NCBI GenBank assembly: GCA_002069965.1
Contig: MWCI01000001.1
Coordinates: 1 to 64,000, forward strand
Length of the DNA stretch: 64,000 bases
Direction of reading: 5' to 3'
Source: Spirochaetes bacterium ADurb.Bin218
GTDB taxonomy: Bacteria > Spirochaetota > UBA4802 > UBA5550
Below the pieces are notes generated by a model. That model was not told the DNA's origin. It searched no databases and worked only from the letters and a program-made list of their open reading frames with translations. Position numbers and translations under genes: made by a program. Below are positions 16,075 through 25,580 of this stretch, in pieces (the first letter of the stretch is position 1; the number at the start of each line of letters is the position of its first letter).

Positions 16075-18312
16075 ATGACCAGAGATGAAGAATTTTTTAA
16101 CAGACTTAAAGTGATTTTTAAAGCAGAGGCTGCCGAGCATCTTTCTGCAATTATGTCTGGAATTTTCTGGCTGCAAAGTCATAGAACTGGCGATGACTCC
16201 TTGAAGGCAGTTGAGGGGATTTTTCGCAGTTTCCATAGCCTGAAGGGTTCCTCTGCCCTGGTGAATTTTTCCATAATGGAGAAACTCTGTCAGTCCATAG
16301 AAGATTTGCTTGCCAAAGTAAAAAGAGGGGATCTGATTTTAACAGATGAGATTATCGATAGCCTCAATGACTCTGGTGATATTATCTCCTCTCTCATAGA
16401 GGACTTTGAAACTGGTCCCTCTGATGAATTGCTATCAAGAGCTGAGATGCTTCTTGATAGATTTGCAAAAATCACCTCTGGCGGAACAGTTTTTGAAAAA
16501 GTTACAGATGCTCAAAAAAATCACTATAAAGAGGCTGGCAAAGAAGAGTCCTTGGCCACTGATGATAATTCACTGCTTGAGGGGCAAAATAGTAAAACAT
16601 CAGTTAGCTCATTGGAATCTAATTTCAATTTGTCTCACGTTAAAACAGGAACTATTCGAGTATCTGTTGACAAGCTGGAAGAAATAATGGCTCTTTCTGA
16701 TGAATTTGTGATTTTTAAAATAACCATGCAACACTGCATAAGTGAACTTAAGGAATTGAAAAATATAATAGCACAAAATTATCATGAATACCATGATAAA
16801 AATTTTTTAAAGGAACTGGATAATCGATTATCTGATTTTAAATATACCATATCTAACAACTATAGAATAATTTCAAATTTAGTTGATGATTTCCACGGAG
16901 AGATGAAGGGTTTGCTACTTATGCCCTTTGATTCTCTTTTTGAGTCTATACCAAAATTCGTCCGTGATGTTGCAAGAGAAAATGGAAAAGATATTGAACT
17001 CATTCTTGAAGGTGGTGGAGTTGAGATTGACAGAAGAGTTCTTCAGGCTATGAAGGATCCATTTCTACATCTAATAAGAAATGCAATAGACCATGGAATA
17101 GAACCTACTGATGAAAGAATAAAAAAAGGCAAAGATAAAAAGGGAAGGCTGAAAATAGCTGCTGCCAGCGTTCTTGGAGGGAAAATAGAGATAGTTATTT
17201 CTGATGACGGAAGAGGAATAGATCCTGATAAGGTAAAGGAGTCGGCCCTTGCAGAGGGAGTAATATCTCAAGAGAGGCTTGATACTTTGAGCGCTGATGA
17301 GGTTTATAATCTCATCTTTGAATCAGGGGTCTCCACAAGTCCAATGATAACAAATATCTCTGGCAGAGGGCTTGGTATGGCTATTGTGAGAGAGGAGATT
17401 GAGAAACTTGGTGGATCTATTCATATTGATTCAGAATATGGTAAGGGAACAGCTTTTAAAATCACATTGCCTGTTGAGATTGCAACCTTTAGGGGAATAT
17501 TGATAGAATCTTCAGGAACTAAGCTTGCAATACCAACAAAAAATGTTGTGAGAATGCTACGGGTTAAAAAAGATGACATAAAAACTATTGAAGGTATAGA
17601 GACGATTTTGTTTTTTGATGAGCCAATACCATTGGTTCCTCTTGCGGCAATTCTTAATTTCTCAAACAATAAGCCTCAGGTAGAGCAGGGGCTTATTGTG
17701 ATGGTCTTGCACCATGGTGGTAAGCACATTGCCATATCCATAGATAATGTTTTGTATGAAAATGAGATGATTATGAAGGGCCTTGGTAAGCAACTTGTGC
17801 GGGTCAAAAATATCAGTGGAGCAACATTGCTTGCAACTGGAGAGGTTGTTCCTGTGCTGAATTCCATGGATTTGATTAAATCTGCTATGAAATTACATGG
17901 GACTTCTCTGTTCTCCGTGGATGCAGATGACAAGAAAGAATCGTCAAAAGATAAAAAAGTACTGGTAGTTGAGGATTCCCTTACTGCTCGTTCTCTTTAT
18001 GTCAGTATATTTGAGGGTGCAGGTTATAAAGTTACATCTGCTGTTGATGGAGTAGATGGCTTTACTAAACTCATCAATGGAGATTTTGATCTTGTAGTCT
18101 CTGATGTTCAAATGCCAAAGATGAATGGCTTTGAACTTACAAAAAAGATAAGAAGCAGTGACAGGTTTTCATCTATGCCTGTAATTTTAATAACAGGTTT
18201 GGAATCCTCTGATGACAAGAGAAAGGGGATAGAAGCAGGTGCAAATGCTTATATTGTTAAGAGTAGCTTTGATCAAGATAACCTCCTTGATGTTGTGCGG
18301 AGGTTTATTTAG
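16075..18312 (+). CDS. cheA: Hybrid CheA histidine kinase with C-terminal receiver (WspE/FrzE-like)
   Basis: Domains in order over 745 aa: Hpt (IFRSFHSLKGSSALV, phospho-acceptor His54); a low-complexity linker of about 80 residues with no obvious P2; a dimerisation and GHKL ATPase domain (HLIRNAIDHGIE N-box, ISDDGRGIDPDKV G1, GRGLGMAIVREEIEKLGG G2); a CheW-like domain (GILIESSGTKLAIPTKNVV); and a receiver from about residue 625 with the phospho-Asp in DLVVSDVQMPKMNGFEL. The receiver fusion distinguishes WspE and FrzE kinases from flagellar CheA. The stop abuts the cheB start directly. The fused receiver is probably a phosphate sink or relay to the terminal regulator. Confidence 0.92.
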   Translation: MTRDEEFFNRLKVIFKAEAAEHLSAIMSGIFWLQSHRTGDDSLKAVEGIFRSFHSLKGSSALVNFSIMEKLCQSIEDLLAKVKRGDLILTDEIIDSLNDSGDIISSLIEDFETGPSDELLSRAEMLLDRFAKITSGGTVFEKVTDAQKNHYKEAGKEESLATDDNSLLEGQNSKTSVSSLESNFNLSHVKTGTIRVSVDKLEEIMALSDEFVIFKITMQHCISELKELKNIIAQNYHEYHDKNFLKELDNRLSDFKYTISNNYRIISNLVDDFHGEMKGLLLMPFDSLFESIPKFVRDVARENGKDIELILEGGGVEIDRRVLQAMKDPFLHLIRNAIDHGIEPTDERIKKGKDKKGRLKIAAASVLGGKIEIVISDDGRGIDPDKVKESALAEGVISQERLDTLSADEVYNLIFESGVSTSPMITNISGRGLGMAIVREEIEKLGGSIHIDSEYGKGTAFKITLPVEIATFRGILIESSGTKLAIPTKNVVRMLRVKKDDIKTIEGIETILFFDEPIPLVPLAAILNFSNNKPQVEQGLIVMVLHHGGKHIAISIDNVLYENEMIMKGLGKQLVRVKNISGATLLATGEVVPVLNSMDLIKSAMKLHGTSLFSVDADDKKESSKDKKVLVVEDSLTARSLYVSIFEGAGYKVTSAVDGVDGFTKLINGDFDLVVSDVQMPKMNGFELTKKIRSSDRFSSMPVILITGLESSDDKRKGIEAGANAYIVKSSFDQDNLLDVVRRFI

Positions 18313-19359
18313 ATGATTAAGGTTTTAATTGTAGATGACTCAAAGGTTGATGCAGAGATGCTCTCTTATATATTGAGCTCAGATAGCAATATTACTGTAG
18401 TGGGTATAGTGGAAAGCGGACTTGAGGCACTGAAAATTATCAAAGAAAAATCGCCAGATGTAGTTACAATGGATATAAATTTTCCAGGTGTTGACGGTTT
18501 GACAATTACAAGGGAGATTATGCAGAGTAAAGCAATTCCAATTGTTGTCATAAGCTCTGCCTATAAAAAGAATAACACATCCTTAGCTTTTAAGGCAATT
18601 GAGTCTGGGGCTCTGGCAATTCTGGAAAAGCCTGTGAGCTTACTGCATCCTGATTTTGAACGTCAAAAAAAAGAGATAATAAAAACAGTTAAACTCATGT
18701 CAGAAATTAAAGTTGTAACCAGAAAAGCACAGGAATCACAAAGCCATTTTCAAAATGGCAATATCTCCTTGGAAAAAAAGTCTTTACAGATAATTGCAGT
18801 TGGGGCCTCAACAGGAGGTCCTGTTGCAGTTTTAGAGCTGTTGAAGAATTTTAAAAGAGTTGATTTTCCTCCTATACTTGTTGTGCAGCATATTACCAGT
18901 GGCTTTTCAAAGGGATTTGCTGATTGGTTGCGAGATTCAACATCTCTTGATGTTAGAATTGCCATCAATGGGGAGAGATTGCAAAATTCTGTAGTTTACG
19001 TAGCACCTGATGATCTACATTTAGGGGTCACAAAAAATGGTATAATAGTGCTTGATGATGGCCCCGAAATTCATCACGTTAGACCTTCTGTGTCATATTT
19101 ATTTAATTCTGTAGCATTAAATTACGGCGAAAAATCTGTAGGAATTTTATTGACAGGAATGGGAACTGATGGTGCAAAGGAGTTGAAGCTGATGAGGGAG
19201 TGTGGTGCAGTTACCTTTGCTCAGGATGAAGAATCCTCAGTTGTTTATGGAATGCCTGGTGAGGCTGCACGTATTGGAGCAGCACAATACATTATGCCAG
19301 TGGATAAAATTGCATATACACTTTTAGATCTCATAGGAGAGAGGAATGGAAAGAGTTAA
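18313..19359 (+). CDS. cheB: CheB protein-glutamate methylesterase
   Basis: This 348-aa protein has an N-terminal receiver (VLIVDDSKVDAEML, DVVTMDINFPGVDGL) and a C-terminal methylesterase domain with the catalytic triad in AVGASTGGP (Ser), VVQHITSGFSKGFADWL (His) and TGMGTDGAKEL (Asp). It removes methyl groups from receptor glutamates, opposing CheR. It starts on the base after the cheA stop, and its 3' end overlaps the next gene by 14 bases. By position and layout it matches WspF. Confidence 0.93.
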   Translation: MIKVLIVDDSKVDAEMLSYILSSDSNITVVGIVESGLEALKIIKEKSPDVVTMDINFPGVDGLTITREIMQSKAIPIVVISSAYKKNNTSLAFKAIESGALAILEKPVSLLHPDFERQKKEIIKTVKLMSEIKVVTRKAQESQSHFQNGNISLEKKSLQIIAVGASTGGPVAVLELLKNFKRVDFPPILVVQHITSGFSKGFADWLRDSTSLDVRIAINGERLQNSVVYVAPDDLHLGVTKNGIIVLDDGPEIHHVRPSVSYLFNSVALNYGEKSVGILLTGMGTDGAKELKLMRECGAVTFAQDEESSVVYGMPGEAARIGAAQYIMPVDKIAYTLLDLIGERNGKS

Positions 19360-20095
19360 TTCAAAGGAAAATATACTTATAGTTGAAGATAGTCCAACTC
19401 AAAGGGAGAAGCTAAAGTATCTTCTTGAGACCTATGGCCACAGTGTAATTGATTCCGAAAATGCAGAATCTGCCTTGGAATATTTAAATAACAAAGACAA
19501 TATCAGGCCAACGATAATTATAAGCGATATTATGATGCCAGGAATGGATGGATATGAGTTATGTTCTAAAATAAAAAATGATGAAAGATTTAAAGATATT
19601 CCTGTGATACTTTTAACAACTCTCTCTGAGCCAGAGGATGTTTTAAAAGGTCTTGATAGCGGAGCAGATAATTTTGTAATAAAGCCTTATAGTGATGATT
19701 TTTTATTGTCTCGCATTGACTATGTTGTTCTTAATAGAGAGTTTCGCAGATCTCATCAAACAGAGATGGGGCTTGAAATAGTCTTTGGTGGCAAAAAACG
19801 ATATATTACATCTTCAAGAATGCAAATTCTTGATATGCTATTTTCCACTTATGAGACCATTATTCAAAAAAATAAGGAGTTGGAAAAGATCAATAGAGAG
19901 CTACGAGAGGCAAATGAAAAAGTAAAAACACTTTCAGGTTTAATTCCAATATGCGCCATGTGTAAAAAGGTTAGAAAGGACAATGGCTATTGGGAACAGG
20001 TAGAGCGCTTTATAGCAGATCATTCCAATGCAAGTTTTACTCATAGCTATTGCCCTGAATGTGCTTCAAAATTAATGAAGGATTTTAAAAAATAA
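19346..20095 (+). CDS. Response regulator with coiled coil and C-terminal four-cysteine module
   Basis: The 249-aa output protein of the chemosensory operon has a receiver at residues about 8-130 (ILIVEDSPTQREKLKYLLE, IIISDIMMPGMDGYEL, VIKPYSDDFLL), a coiled coil at about 170-205 (IIQKNKELEKINRELREANEKV, given here in part), and a short C-terminal module with CAMCKK, a WEQVERFIADHS helix and YCPECASK. This module (C-x2-C ... C-x2-C) recurs at the ends of other bacterial response regulators and PAS proteins, but its activity is not known to me. It sits where WspR, a diguanylate cyclase, would be, yet lacks GGDEF. It overlaps cheB by 14 bases. Confidence 0.85.
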   Translation: MERVNSKENILIVEDSPTQREKLKYLLETYGHSVIDSENAESALEYLNNKDNIRPTIIISDIMMPGMDGYELCSKIKNDERFKDIPVILLTTLSEPEDVLKGLDSGADNFVIKPYSDDFLLSRIDYVVLNREFRRSHQTEMGLEIVFGGKKRYITSSRMQILDMLFSTYETIIQKNKELEKINRELREANEKVKTLSGLIPICAMCKKVRKDNGYWEQVERFIADHSNASFTHSYCPECASKLMKDFKK

Positions 20096-20106
20096 ATTAT
20101 GTTCAC

Positions 20107-20145
20107 TTTCTGCTGCAGAGGAGTGAATGCTTTATTATTCATAAA
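20107..20145 (+). terminator. Possible terminator after the chemosensory operon
   Basis: TTCACTTT and GGAGTGAA can pair (two G-T wobbles) around a loop containing CTGCTGCAG, followed by TGCTTTATTATT. The stem is moderate and the T-tract broken, so the call is tentative. Confidence 0.45.
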
Positions 20146-20180
20146 ATAGTTTTTTTATCAACTTTTTAAAGAGAGGAATT

Positions 20181-20639
20181 ATGAAAAAGAAATTAGTTGT
20201 TGCTATTCTTTTGCTATGGGCAAATGCTCTCTTTGCTGATCAGGCTGCGTGGATAAGCAAAGATAAGGCAGAAATGGCTGTTGCTTTGCTGAAAAATATC
20301 AAAGAGGTGCGTCATTTCTGCGCCCCCTGTGGTGACAATTTTTATAAAGTAGAAGTAGTTTCCTCTGTTCAAAGCCAGAAAGCTACCTCTGAAGGCAATT
20401 TCTATGTAGTTAAACTCAATGGTAGCGAGATTGATCTTGCCTATGTCTATATTCCATCAGGGAACAGGTGGATTAATCTTGCAATTGCTCTTAATATAAA
20501 AGTAGAGGATGTGCCAAAGTATCTTCCTGAAGATCTTCGAAATGAAGAGGTCTCTCCTGCAGATCTTCCTTATGACGATGACAATGAAAATATAATTATC
20601 CCAGATGAGGAGGAAGATAATCTCCTGGAAGAAAAATAA
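20181..20639 (+). CDS. Exported hypothetical protein with CxxC motif
   Basis: The 152-aa protein has a clear signal peptide (KKKLVVAILLLWANALFA, cleavage after ALFA about residue 19), then a small domain with HFCAPCGDNFYKVEVV (C-x2-C followed by beta strands), and an acidic tail (DDDNENIIIPDEEEDN). It is probably periplasmic, and the two cysteines could be redox active or bind metal. I do not recognise a named family. AGAGAGGAA precedes the ATG. It lies just upstream of two more cysteine-containing genes on the same strand. Confidence 0.72.
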   Translation: MKKKLVVAILLLWANALFADQAAWISKDKAEMAVALLKNIKEVRHFCAPCGDNFYKVEVVSSVQSQKATSEGNFYVVKLNGSEIDLAYVYIPSGNRWINLAIALNIKVEDVPKYLPEDLRNEEVSPADLPYDDDNENIIIPDEEEDNLLEEK

Positions 20640-20664
20640 ATTTTTATACTGTAAAAGGTATGTT

Positions 20665-21105
20665 ATGAAAGAGGAACTCATAAAACAAGCATGTATAAAA
20701 GCAGGAAACTACTATAGAGATGGTTATAACTGTGCCGAATCACTTTTTTTGACATTTATGGAATATACAGATTCTAAGGCCTCACCGGAACTTGTAAGGC
20801 TTGCTACACCCTTTGGAGGGGGACTGGGCCATTCTGGCTGTTCATGTGGAGCTTTGACAGGTGCTGTTCTTGTTATAGGATTATTCAAGGGAAGAATTAC
20901 AACTGCAGAATCAAAAAAAATTGCCTACGAGCTTTCTTCAGAATATCATAATCGATTTAAAAGAGAGTTTGGAGCTACCTGTTGCAGAACCTTACGTCAG
21001 ATGAATTCCATTTCACCTGAGATAAGGAATTGCCAGAAAATAGTTGGTCAAAGTGCCGGGCTTTTTATGCAAATGCTCATAGAAAAAGGAATAGTTGGGC
21101 AATGA
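20665..21105 (+). CDS. C_GCAxxG_C_C family protein
   Basis: This 146-aa cytosolic protein has the family's signature cysteines in order: GYNCAESL, GGGLGHSGCSCGALTGA, GATCCRTLR and IRNCQKIV. The family is common in anaerobes and is predicted to bind a redox or metal cofactor, but no reaction is established that I know of. ATG 20665 (MKEELIKQ) is chosen over upstream in-frame ATGs because the similarity begins there and AAAAGG precedes it. The last bases overlap the next gene as ATGA, so the two are translationally coupled. Confidence 0.85.
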   Translation: MKEELIKQACIKAGNYYRDGYNCAESLFLTFMEYTDSKASPELVRLATPFGGGLGHSGCSCGALTGAVLVIGLFKGRITTAESKKIAYELSSEYHNRFKREFGATCCRTLRQMNSISPEIRNCQKIVGQSAGLFMQMLIEKGIVGQ

Positions 21106-21449
21106 TTCAGATTTTTGGGACAAAGAAGTGTAAAGATACAGCTAAAGCAGTGAGATTTTTTAAAGAGCGAGGGGTTAAATTCCAGTTTATAGATCTTGCT
21201 GAAAAAGGCATGAGCAAGGGAGAGCTTGAAAGTGTAAGCAAAAGCATACCCCTTGAAGAGCTTATTGATAAAAATTGTAAAGAATATGAAAAAAGGAATC
21301 TTTCCTACCTCAAGCACAATATCTTTGAAGAACTGCTGGAACACCCTTTGCTTACAAAGACCCCTGTTGTTCGCTATGGGAAAGATGCTGCAGTGGGATT
21401 TAACCCTGATATATGGAAAAAATGGGCAGAGTTGGAAAAATCTAAGTAA
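21102..21449 (+). CDS. ArsC/Spx-family (thioredoxin-fold) protein
   Basis: The 115-aa protein begins IQIFGTKKCKDTAKAVRFFKERG, the ArsC/Spx fold with a single N-terminal Cys followed by Lys (C-x2-T rather than CxxC), and continues with a KTPVVRYGKDAAVGFNPD cis-Pro segment. This matches the arsenate-reductase-like/YffB group; without other ars genes here, arsenate reduction is not supported. It starts inside the stop of the preceding gene (ATGA). It ends one base from the convergent dedA gene. Confidence 0.8.
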   Translation: MIQIFGTKKCKDTAKAVRFFKERGVKFQFIDLAEKGMSKGELESVSKSIPLEELIDKNCKEYEKRNLSYLKHNIFEELLEHPLLTKTPVVRYGKDAAVGFNPDIWKKWAELEKSK

Positions 21450-21450
21450 A

Positions 21451-22089
21451 TTATTCTGGATCTGTCTCCATAACAATTTCCTTTTCCACGATTTTTTTTC
21501 TAAAAATTTTCCCTATTATGTATAACAAAATGAGAGCCACAAGCACCACAATAAGGCCAATTTTTGTTCTCTTCATCCATTCAAGAAGTAGAGGAATATT
21601 GCTTGCGCTATAATGACCAAGATATGTCCATATAGGGACACTTATAAGGGCAGCTATCCCATCAATCATTATAAATTTGCTGTACCCTGTAAATTTTGTT
21701 ATCCCAGCAGTAAGATAAATAGGAGCTCTAAGACCAGGCATAAATCTTGCAGCAAAAAGAACTATCTTGCCGTTTTTTTCAAAGCTTTTTACGATCTTGT
21801 CATACCATGAATTATTCAATAACTTCTGGCCGAGTTTTTTGTTGAATATTTGTGTTCCAAAATATCTTCCAATCCAGTATACAGTTGAATCACCGATTAA
21901 AACCCCTGCCAGTGAAATAAAAAACATGAGGTGAACATTGCCATATCCTAAACCTGTAATAACCCCACCGGCAATTATTGATATATCTTCAGGAACAGGG
22001 ACTCCAAGTCCACAGAGAATTAACATGCCAAAGACTGCAATGTAACCAAAAGTTTCGTAAAAGTTAACCATGGAAGCAAGTGAAAACAA
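21451..22089 (-). CDS. DedA family integral membrane protein
   Basis: The 212-aa protein has a DedA/SNARE-associated (VTT) domain: LGVPVPEDISIIAGG, GVLIGDSTVYWIGRYFG, the G-x-R-F-x-P-G-x-R motif in FAARFMPGLRAPIYLTAG, and several membrane segments. DedA proteins recycle lipid carriers such as undecaprenyl phosphate or affect membrane homeostasis. The start is taken as TTG 22089, preceded by GAGAGG; ATG 22071 lacks a ribosome binding site. It lies 9 bases downstream of the RND pump gene and is probably cotranscribed. Confidence 0.88.
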   Translation of the reverse strand: MFSLASMVNFYETFGYIAVFGMLILCGLGVPVPEDISIIAGGVITGLGYGNVHLMFFISLAGVLIGDSTVYWIGRYFGTQIFNKKLGQKLLNNSWYDKIVKSFEKNGKIVLFAARFMPGLRAPIYLTAGITKFTGYSKFIMIDGIAALISVPIWTYLGHYSASNIPLLLEWMKRTKIGLIVVLVALILLYIIGKIFRKKIVEKEIVMETDPE

Positions 22090-22098
22090 AGGAACCTC

Positions 22099-25000
22099 TC
22101 ATTTTTGTGATTTTTTCTTTTTGCCTAATTCTTCTTGAACTATTGCCTTAATTTCATTATAAAGATTTTGTTTTATTTCTGTGAGGATATCGCTTTTTAC
22201 ACATGTCTCAATTTCTTTTTCAATTTCCTCTACAGTAGGCTCTTTCTCAGGAATCTCTACATCCTGATTTTTCTTAAATATAAGGAATCTGAGATCAGCG
22301 AAAGTTACATATAAAATTGGAGTGGCAAAGAGTGTGATTAATGTTCCAAAAAAAAGACCCCAGGAGAGAGATATAGCCATTGGAATAAGAAAGGGATCAT
22401 ATCCACCAATACCATAGGCAGTTGGAATAAGGCCAAAAAAAGTTGTGATTGTGGTTAAAAATATTGGTCTAAGTCTTGTTGGGGCGGCACTTAACGTGGC
22501 CTCAAGAGGTGCTGCGCCTTCAAGCCGTTTTACTCTTATAAAGTCAATCATGACAATGGAATCATTTACTACAACCCCTGCAAGTCCCACAACGCCCATA
22601 AGGGCCATGAAAGAAAGTGGCATTCCGTGAAAGAAAAATATCCATACTATACCTGCCAGTGTTAAAGGAATAACACCTATTATAATGAATGGATGGGAAA
22701 GTGAGCGGAAGATCCACACAAGTATGATATATATGCCAAGGACTGCTACTACAAAGGATTTAAGGAGGCTTGTCATTGATTCTGATGTATCCTTAAATTC
22801 TCCTTCATAGGAAATAGTATACCCCTGATATTTGTCCTCAATACCTGCAAATTTCTCTTTTAATAATCTATTTACAGAAACAGATGTAACTCCCTTTGCA
22901 TTTTCATCTATCTCTGCTGTTACGTTTATTACTCTCCGCCAATTTTTTCTTTTAATAACAGATATGCCTTTAGCATTTTCATCAAAGGAGACTACTTCCG
23001 TAATTGGAACTAAATTGCCCAGTCTGTTTGCAATTTTTACGTCTTTTATGGAATTTATATTTTGTCTTAGTTCCTCTGGAAATATTACTCTTATATCTAT
23101 CTCTTCGTCAGTCCTTTTTATTTTTGTTGCAACTGATCCTTCAAAGCATGACCGAATTGTTGTGGCAATATCAAAGACTGTTATTCCAGCCTGAGCTGCC
23201 CGTTCTTCTTTAACAAAAATTCTAAGCTCATTTTTATATTCTTCATAGTCATCCTGAATGTCTTTTAATCCATTGATAGTAACAAGATATTTTTTAAATT
23301 GCTCTGATAACTCTTTAAGAACTGCAAAATCATCACCCTTGATTGATATATTTACAGCTTTACCCACAGGGGGACCTGTTTTCACCATGGAGAATTCAAC
23401 CTTTTTAAATTCCTTTACATATATATTAGATTTTTCTCTTATTGTATCCAATATCTCATTGGCGCTTCTTTCCCTCTGATTAAAAGGTGTAAGGTAAACC
23501 ATTATAATTCCATAATTGGCACCGTGTTTGGCGTAAGGGTCATTGGGATTTTCTTGAATAATCCCGGCCTTTGTTGTAAAAGTATCAAGCTCTCCCTTTG
23601 GCAACTCCATTATTACCTTTTCAATTAGACTCAGTTTTTTAGTCATATCCTGCACTGTTGTGCCTGTTGCAGCCTCTGCCTTAATTGTGAGAACCTCAAC
23701 CCCACCCTGGGGGAACAAAATGAGTTTCATAAACTTAGATGCAAATACTAAGGATCCTATAAAAAAAACAGTAATAATTACAATTGCTATGTATTTGCGT
23801 GACAGAACAAAGGAGAGCATGTTTCTGTATCTGTCATTTATTTTGCGGAATATTTTAGATTCCTTGTCTATGGAGCTATCTTTATGGATCTTGTTTAGTT
23901 TTTCCAACTCATAAATGTGTGAAGGGAGTATAAACATACATTCAAGCCATGATGCTGTAAGAGCCACTATTACCACAGCAGGCAAAGACCACATGAATTT
24001 GCCCATAATCCCTTTCATGAACATCAAAGGAGCAAAGGCTATTATTGTAGTAAGCACTGTCCCTGCAACGGGAGCTATAACCTCCATTGTTCCTTGCAAC
24101 ACCGCATCTTTTAGTTTTTCACCCTCTTCTATGTGGCGATATATGTTTTCCGATACCACTATAGCATCATCAACAAGCATACCAAGAACAAGTATAAGCC
24201 CAAACATGGACATGAGATTTATACTGAGATCTACATATCCCATCCAGATAAAAGTTATAAACATTGCAAAGGGAATGCCAAGAGCTGTTACAATTGCAAT
24301 TCTCCACCCGAGAGTTATAAAGAGAGTAACACATACAAGTAAAAAGCCAACAATTCCGTTGTTGATTAAGACATTGAGTCTTCTTTTCACATAATAAGAG
24401 AGGTCGTTAAATTCTGAGATAGTGTAGTTGGAGGGGAGTATTTTTTTAAAATTTTCTATCTCACCATTAACCTGGTCTACTGTTTTTATTATGTCTGCAG
24501 ATTCCTTTTTTACCACAGTTAGAGTTATGGATTTTTCCCCAAGAGTTTTGTTTATAATTGTTTCTTCAGCAAAGGAGTCTTTTATTTTTGCAACATCTCC
24601 CACTCTTACCCAATATCCTGTGTCATTTGCCCTGATTAAGACCTTGCCAATATCATCGGTATTTTGCACCTCTCCAATGGTTCTTATAAGAAACTCACCT
24701 CGATTTGTTTTTATAACACCACCGGGGAAATTGATGTTTTTTTAGCTAAGGCATTTATCACTTCATTTATGGCCACATGGAGAAATTGCAGCTTTTCAGG
24801 AACAATCTCAACAATCATTTCCCGATCTCTGTAGCCCTTTTTATCAATTTTACCAACAGTTGGCAGTTCAAGAAGACGGTCCTCTAAAATTTTCGCATAC
24901 CTGCGCAGTTCAAATTCATCCTTATCGCTTTTAATTCCATCTTTGTTTATGATCGATACCTCAAGGACAGGGGTTGAGGCTGTATTGAGTTCAATAAATT

Positions 25001-25382
25001 CAGGATCCTCAGCATCTTCTGGTAAGTCTGTTACTTTATCAAGAGCATCTCTTATATCGCTTATAGTTTTTTCTTTATCACGGGCATCTGGGTCTACTTT
25101 TATTGCAATTGATGATCTTGCCTCCAGTGAATTGCCATGAATTTCCTCAATTCCATCAATTTCTTTCATTTTTGTTTCGATGGGTATAGTTACATACTTC
25201 TCAACATCCTCAGCAGTTGCCCCTGGATATACAGTAAGTATAACTACCCAGTCAAAATCTACCTTAGGGAAGGCTTCTCTTTTAGCAGTAAACATAAAGA
25301 GAAGGCCAGAGATTAAAATTGCAATGGATATTATATTAACAAGTAAGGGCTGTTCAGCAAAATATCTTATAATTCTTCTCAT
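22099..25382 (-). pseudogene. RND-family efflux transporter, single-base frameshift
   Basis: Two minus-strand frames make one AcrB/HAE-type pump of about 1,090 aa. The N-terminal frame (25382-24711) gives TM1 and the first porter half, ending early after EVINALAKK. The second (through 22099) continues with IRTIGEV, RND motif GLILVLGMLVDDAIVVSENI with the proton-relay Asp pair, and 11 more TM helices. Inserting one A in the A7 run at 24743-24737 restores AKKNINFPGG and joins the frames exactly, so this is a frameshift, not two genes. It could be a real mutation, a sequence error, or -1 slippage on the A run. No membrane-fusion or outer-membrane partner gene is adjacent. DedA follows. Confidence 0.85.
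24737..24743 (-). other. Frameshift site: A7 slippery run in the RND gene
   Basis: On the coding strand the sequence is GCT AAA AAA ACA TCA, in frame with the N-terminal half. Slipping back one base gives GCT AAA AAA AAC ATC AAT TTC, which is exactly the expected continuation (AKKNINF). The zero frame stops 24 bases later at TAA (24713-24711). Confidence 0.85.
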
Positions 25383-25580
25383 ATAATTCTTCTCATAATT
25401 AAATTTTGTCCCGATTTATTTTGTCCATTGAGCTCATCACGAAGTGAGGGCTATTTTTTGCTATACGTCAAGTAAAATGCAGATTTAAATATATAAAAGA
25501 AAGATTTAATTTTCGTTAAAAAAAATTTAACCTATTAATATTTTTCTGGACAATGAGGGCTTACTTAAAATTATTAGCTT

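Noticed and set aside
21102-21449. Arsenate reductase
   Set aside because: The fold and single Cys match the family, but there are no ars genes nearby and the Spx/YffB-like group fits equally well.
22099-24669. Separate complete transporter starting at 24669
   Set aside because: It lacks TM1 and the first porter half, which lie in the frame just upstream; a one-base shift joins them.
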